DNA from: a virus
Strand: one strand, 5' to 3'
DNA length: 64,000 nucleotides
IMG/VR virus record: IMGVR_UViG_3300028173_000003
Coordinates: 58,709 to 122,708 of that record
Shown here piece after piece: positions 63,041-64,000 of the stretch (positions are counted from its first letter, which is position 1; each line of letters opens with the position of its first letter). The position numbers and the translations under genes are program-made. The notes under the pieces are model-generated. The model made no database searches. It was not told the origin of the DNA and saw only the letters and a list, made by a program, of their open reading frames with translations.

Positions 63041-63112
63041 CAGAACATGATGTAATTGGGAACATCTCACGTCTGGATCGTGATTTTTTAGGTTCGAGTC
63101 CTAATGTTCTGA
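63041..63112 (+). tRNA. tRNA-Pro (TGG) with C33
   Basis: Acceptor CAGAACA/TGTTCTG with C1-G72 and A73, as in bacterial tRNA-Pro. D stem ATGT/ACAT, anticodon stem TCACG/CGTGA with loop TCTGGAT (TGG), T arm TTAGG-TTCGAGT-CCTAA. Position 33 is C where nearly all tRNAs have T. Confidence 0.82.
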
Positions 63113-63158
63113 CTTGGAAGGTAGTTCAAAACTTGTTTGTCTCGCCAATTCTTTTCCC

Positions 63159-63187
63159 TTGACTTGTGGACTGCCTTGTGATACTAT
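63159..63187 (+). promoter_or_regulatory. Sigma70-like promoter
   Basis: TTGACT, 17 nt, TACTAT, with GGGCATGAGGTTGAGG leader and TTGGAG before ATG 63229. Confidence 0.82.
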
Positions 63188-63228
63188 AGGGCATGAGGTT
63201 GAGGGATTGAACGAGTTTGGAGAATAAG

Positions 63229-63564
63229 ATGACTAACGAAATGGCTTTGATGATTCGAGCAACTGGATTGCTTGACGCTCTTTGTGAAAGACCTGCCGAA
63301 GCCAATCACATGATGGAAATTATCAAATCTCTCAAAGAGGAGATTGATATCTACATCGGGATGATGGCCAAAACCATTAATGTCGGAGATATCGTTCGCT
63401 TCGGAACAGAGAATGGGGAAAAGACAAGAGCCAAAGTTCTCAAGATTAACGTCAAAACGTTCAGAGTCGAACTACTTGAGAAGCGCGGTAAGAATGGTCG
63501 TTATCCTATTGGCGACATTTGGAATGCCAGAAAGGAAGGTTGTGTCAAGATTGGCAATAAATGA
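63229..63564 (+). CDS. Protein with helical N-terminus and VGD-like domain
   Basis: 111 aa from ATG 63229. Helical first half (M-M-E-I-I-K-S-L-K-E-E-I), then I-N-V-G-D-I-V-R-F-G, A-K-V-L-K-I-N and R-G-K-N-G-R-Y-P-I-G-D-I-W. The shared R-G-K-N-G-R-Y-P-I-G with 61926 marks the most conserved face of this subgroup. Confidence 0.75.
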   Translation: MTNEMALMIRATGLLDALCERPAEANHMMEIIKSLKEEIDIYIGMMAKTINVGDIVRFGTENGEKTRAKVLKINVKTFRVELLEKRGKNGRYPIGDIWNARKEGCVKIGNK

Positions 63565-63591
63565 TAACAGATAGAAGAGCAAGAGGCAATG

Positions 63592-63984
63592 ATGGCGAAT
63601 TTCGAGACATATGAAGTGAGAGTGTATGCCAATGGTACCAAATGTTGGTATCAAAATGGCAATTGTCACCGCATTGACGGCCCTGCCGTTGAATGTGCCA
63701 GTGGTGACAAATTTTGGTATCAAAATGGCGAGTATCACCGCATTGACGGCCCTGCCATTGAATATATCAATGGTACCAAAGTTTGGTATCAAAATGGCAA
63801 GTTTCACCGCATTGACGGCCCTGCCATTGAATATGTCAATGGTGACAAATATTGGTATCTTGATGGAGAATGCTATACCGAGCATGACTATAACACCGAG
63901 ATTGCCAAGCGAAATGCCAATACTTGCGAAGATCGCCTTGTCGAGATTGACGGTATCAAGTACAAGCTGATCAAGGCTTGCTAA
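63592..63984 (+). CDS. DGPA-repeat protein, 3 units, different head
   Basis: 130 aa from ATG 63592 (ATG 63589 also possible). The usual Y-Q-I-W-A-D-G head is replaced by a short F-E-T-Y-E-V-R-V-Y-A-N-G-T; three units and cap W-Y-L-D-G follow, then a unique tail E-D-R-L-V-E-I-D-G-I-K-Y-K. Units 1-2 are identical in DNA to those of 33641. The 16 nt after it look like the start of another promoter region. Confidence 0.78.
   Translation: MANFETYEVRVYANGTKCWYQNGNCHRIDGPAVECASGDKFWYQNGEYHRIDGPAIEYINGTKVWYQNGKFHRIDGPAIEYVNGDKYWYLDGECYTEHDYNTEIAKRNANTCEDRLVEIDGIKYKLIKAC
63666..63780 (+). repeat. 115-bp block identical to 33775-33889
   Basis: Partner of the block in the repeat gene at 33641; differing bases flank it on both sides. 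Confidence 0.9.
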
Positions 63985-64000
63985 TCCTGCCAAAACTTTC

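Overview
The window reads as part of a large, AT-rich, tailed-bacteriophage (jumbo-phage-like) genome. Nearly all genes lie on the + strand, are packed with ATGA/TAATG overlaps, and include a phage-style replication and nucleotide set (5'-3' exonuclease, ThyX, intein-bearing DnaB/gp41-like helicase, class II ribonucleotide reductase, DnaE-type DNA polymerase, dUTPase, dCMP-type deaminase). There are also phage-borne chaperones, two RNA ligases, eight tRNA genes and several homing endonucleases. Shine-Dalgarno sites (AGGAG type) and sigma70-like promoters (TTGACN, 17 bp, TATNAT) point to a bacterial host that I cannot name. No capsid or tail gene is recognisable here.

Layout. 1-9.7 kb: exonuclease, M15 peptidase, ThyX, GIY-YIG homing endonuclease and helicase. 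9.7-19 kb: ribonucleotide reductase, a GroES-like protein, a nucleotidyltransferase-like protein and an MT-A70 methyltransferase, between runs of tiny paralogues. 19-30 kb: DnaE, dUTPase, more tiny paralogues, an acidic protein, ClpP and GroEL. 30-40.6 kb: repeat proteins with a 23-residue unit (W-Y-Q-N-G-K-x-H-R-I-D-G-P-A core), a DnaJ fragment and a zinc-knuckle protein. 40.6-60 kb: mostly short transcription units, each with its own promoter (MoxR ATPase, VWA metallopeptidase, deaminase, two phosphoesterases, two RNA ligases, HNH and Vsr-like nucleases, small membrane proteins). 60-63.2 kb: four tandem promoters before an unusually GC-rich gene, two long stretches without a convincing gene but with many stem-loops, and a five-tRNA cluster.

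The most striking feature is a family of roughly 55-60 tiny proteins (mostly 50-100 aa), called the VGD family here. The common form is a short start, a K-(V/I)-G-D-(I/F/V) turn followed by an aromatic or hydrophobic strand, a second strand (often V-V-x-K-I), a variable basic middle, and a tail such as I-L-I-S-R. This looks like a small SH3/KOW-like beta barrel, but that is inference from pattern only. Members sit in tandem runs with overlapping stops and starts between the enzyme genes. A second family (eight repeat proteins, 34 repeat units) is spread over 33 kb, and two copies share a 115-bp identical block, which suggests recombination or gene conversion.

How the genes fit together. Helicase, DnaE and exonuclease would replicate the genome, while reductase, ThyX, dUTPase and the deaminase supply nucleotides. 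GroES-like, GroEL, DnaJ-like and ClpP proteins would handle folding and proteolysis. Two RNA ligases beside a tRNA set suggest RNA repair. A MoxR ATPase and a VWA metallopeptidase form a likely chaperone pair. From 40.6 kb on, dense promoters with invariant 17-bp spacers resemble an early, host-takeover region. Three promoters place the ATG exactly 7 nt after the -10 hexamer, suggesting leaderless mRNAs.
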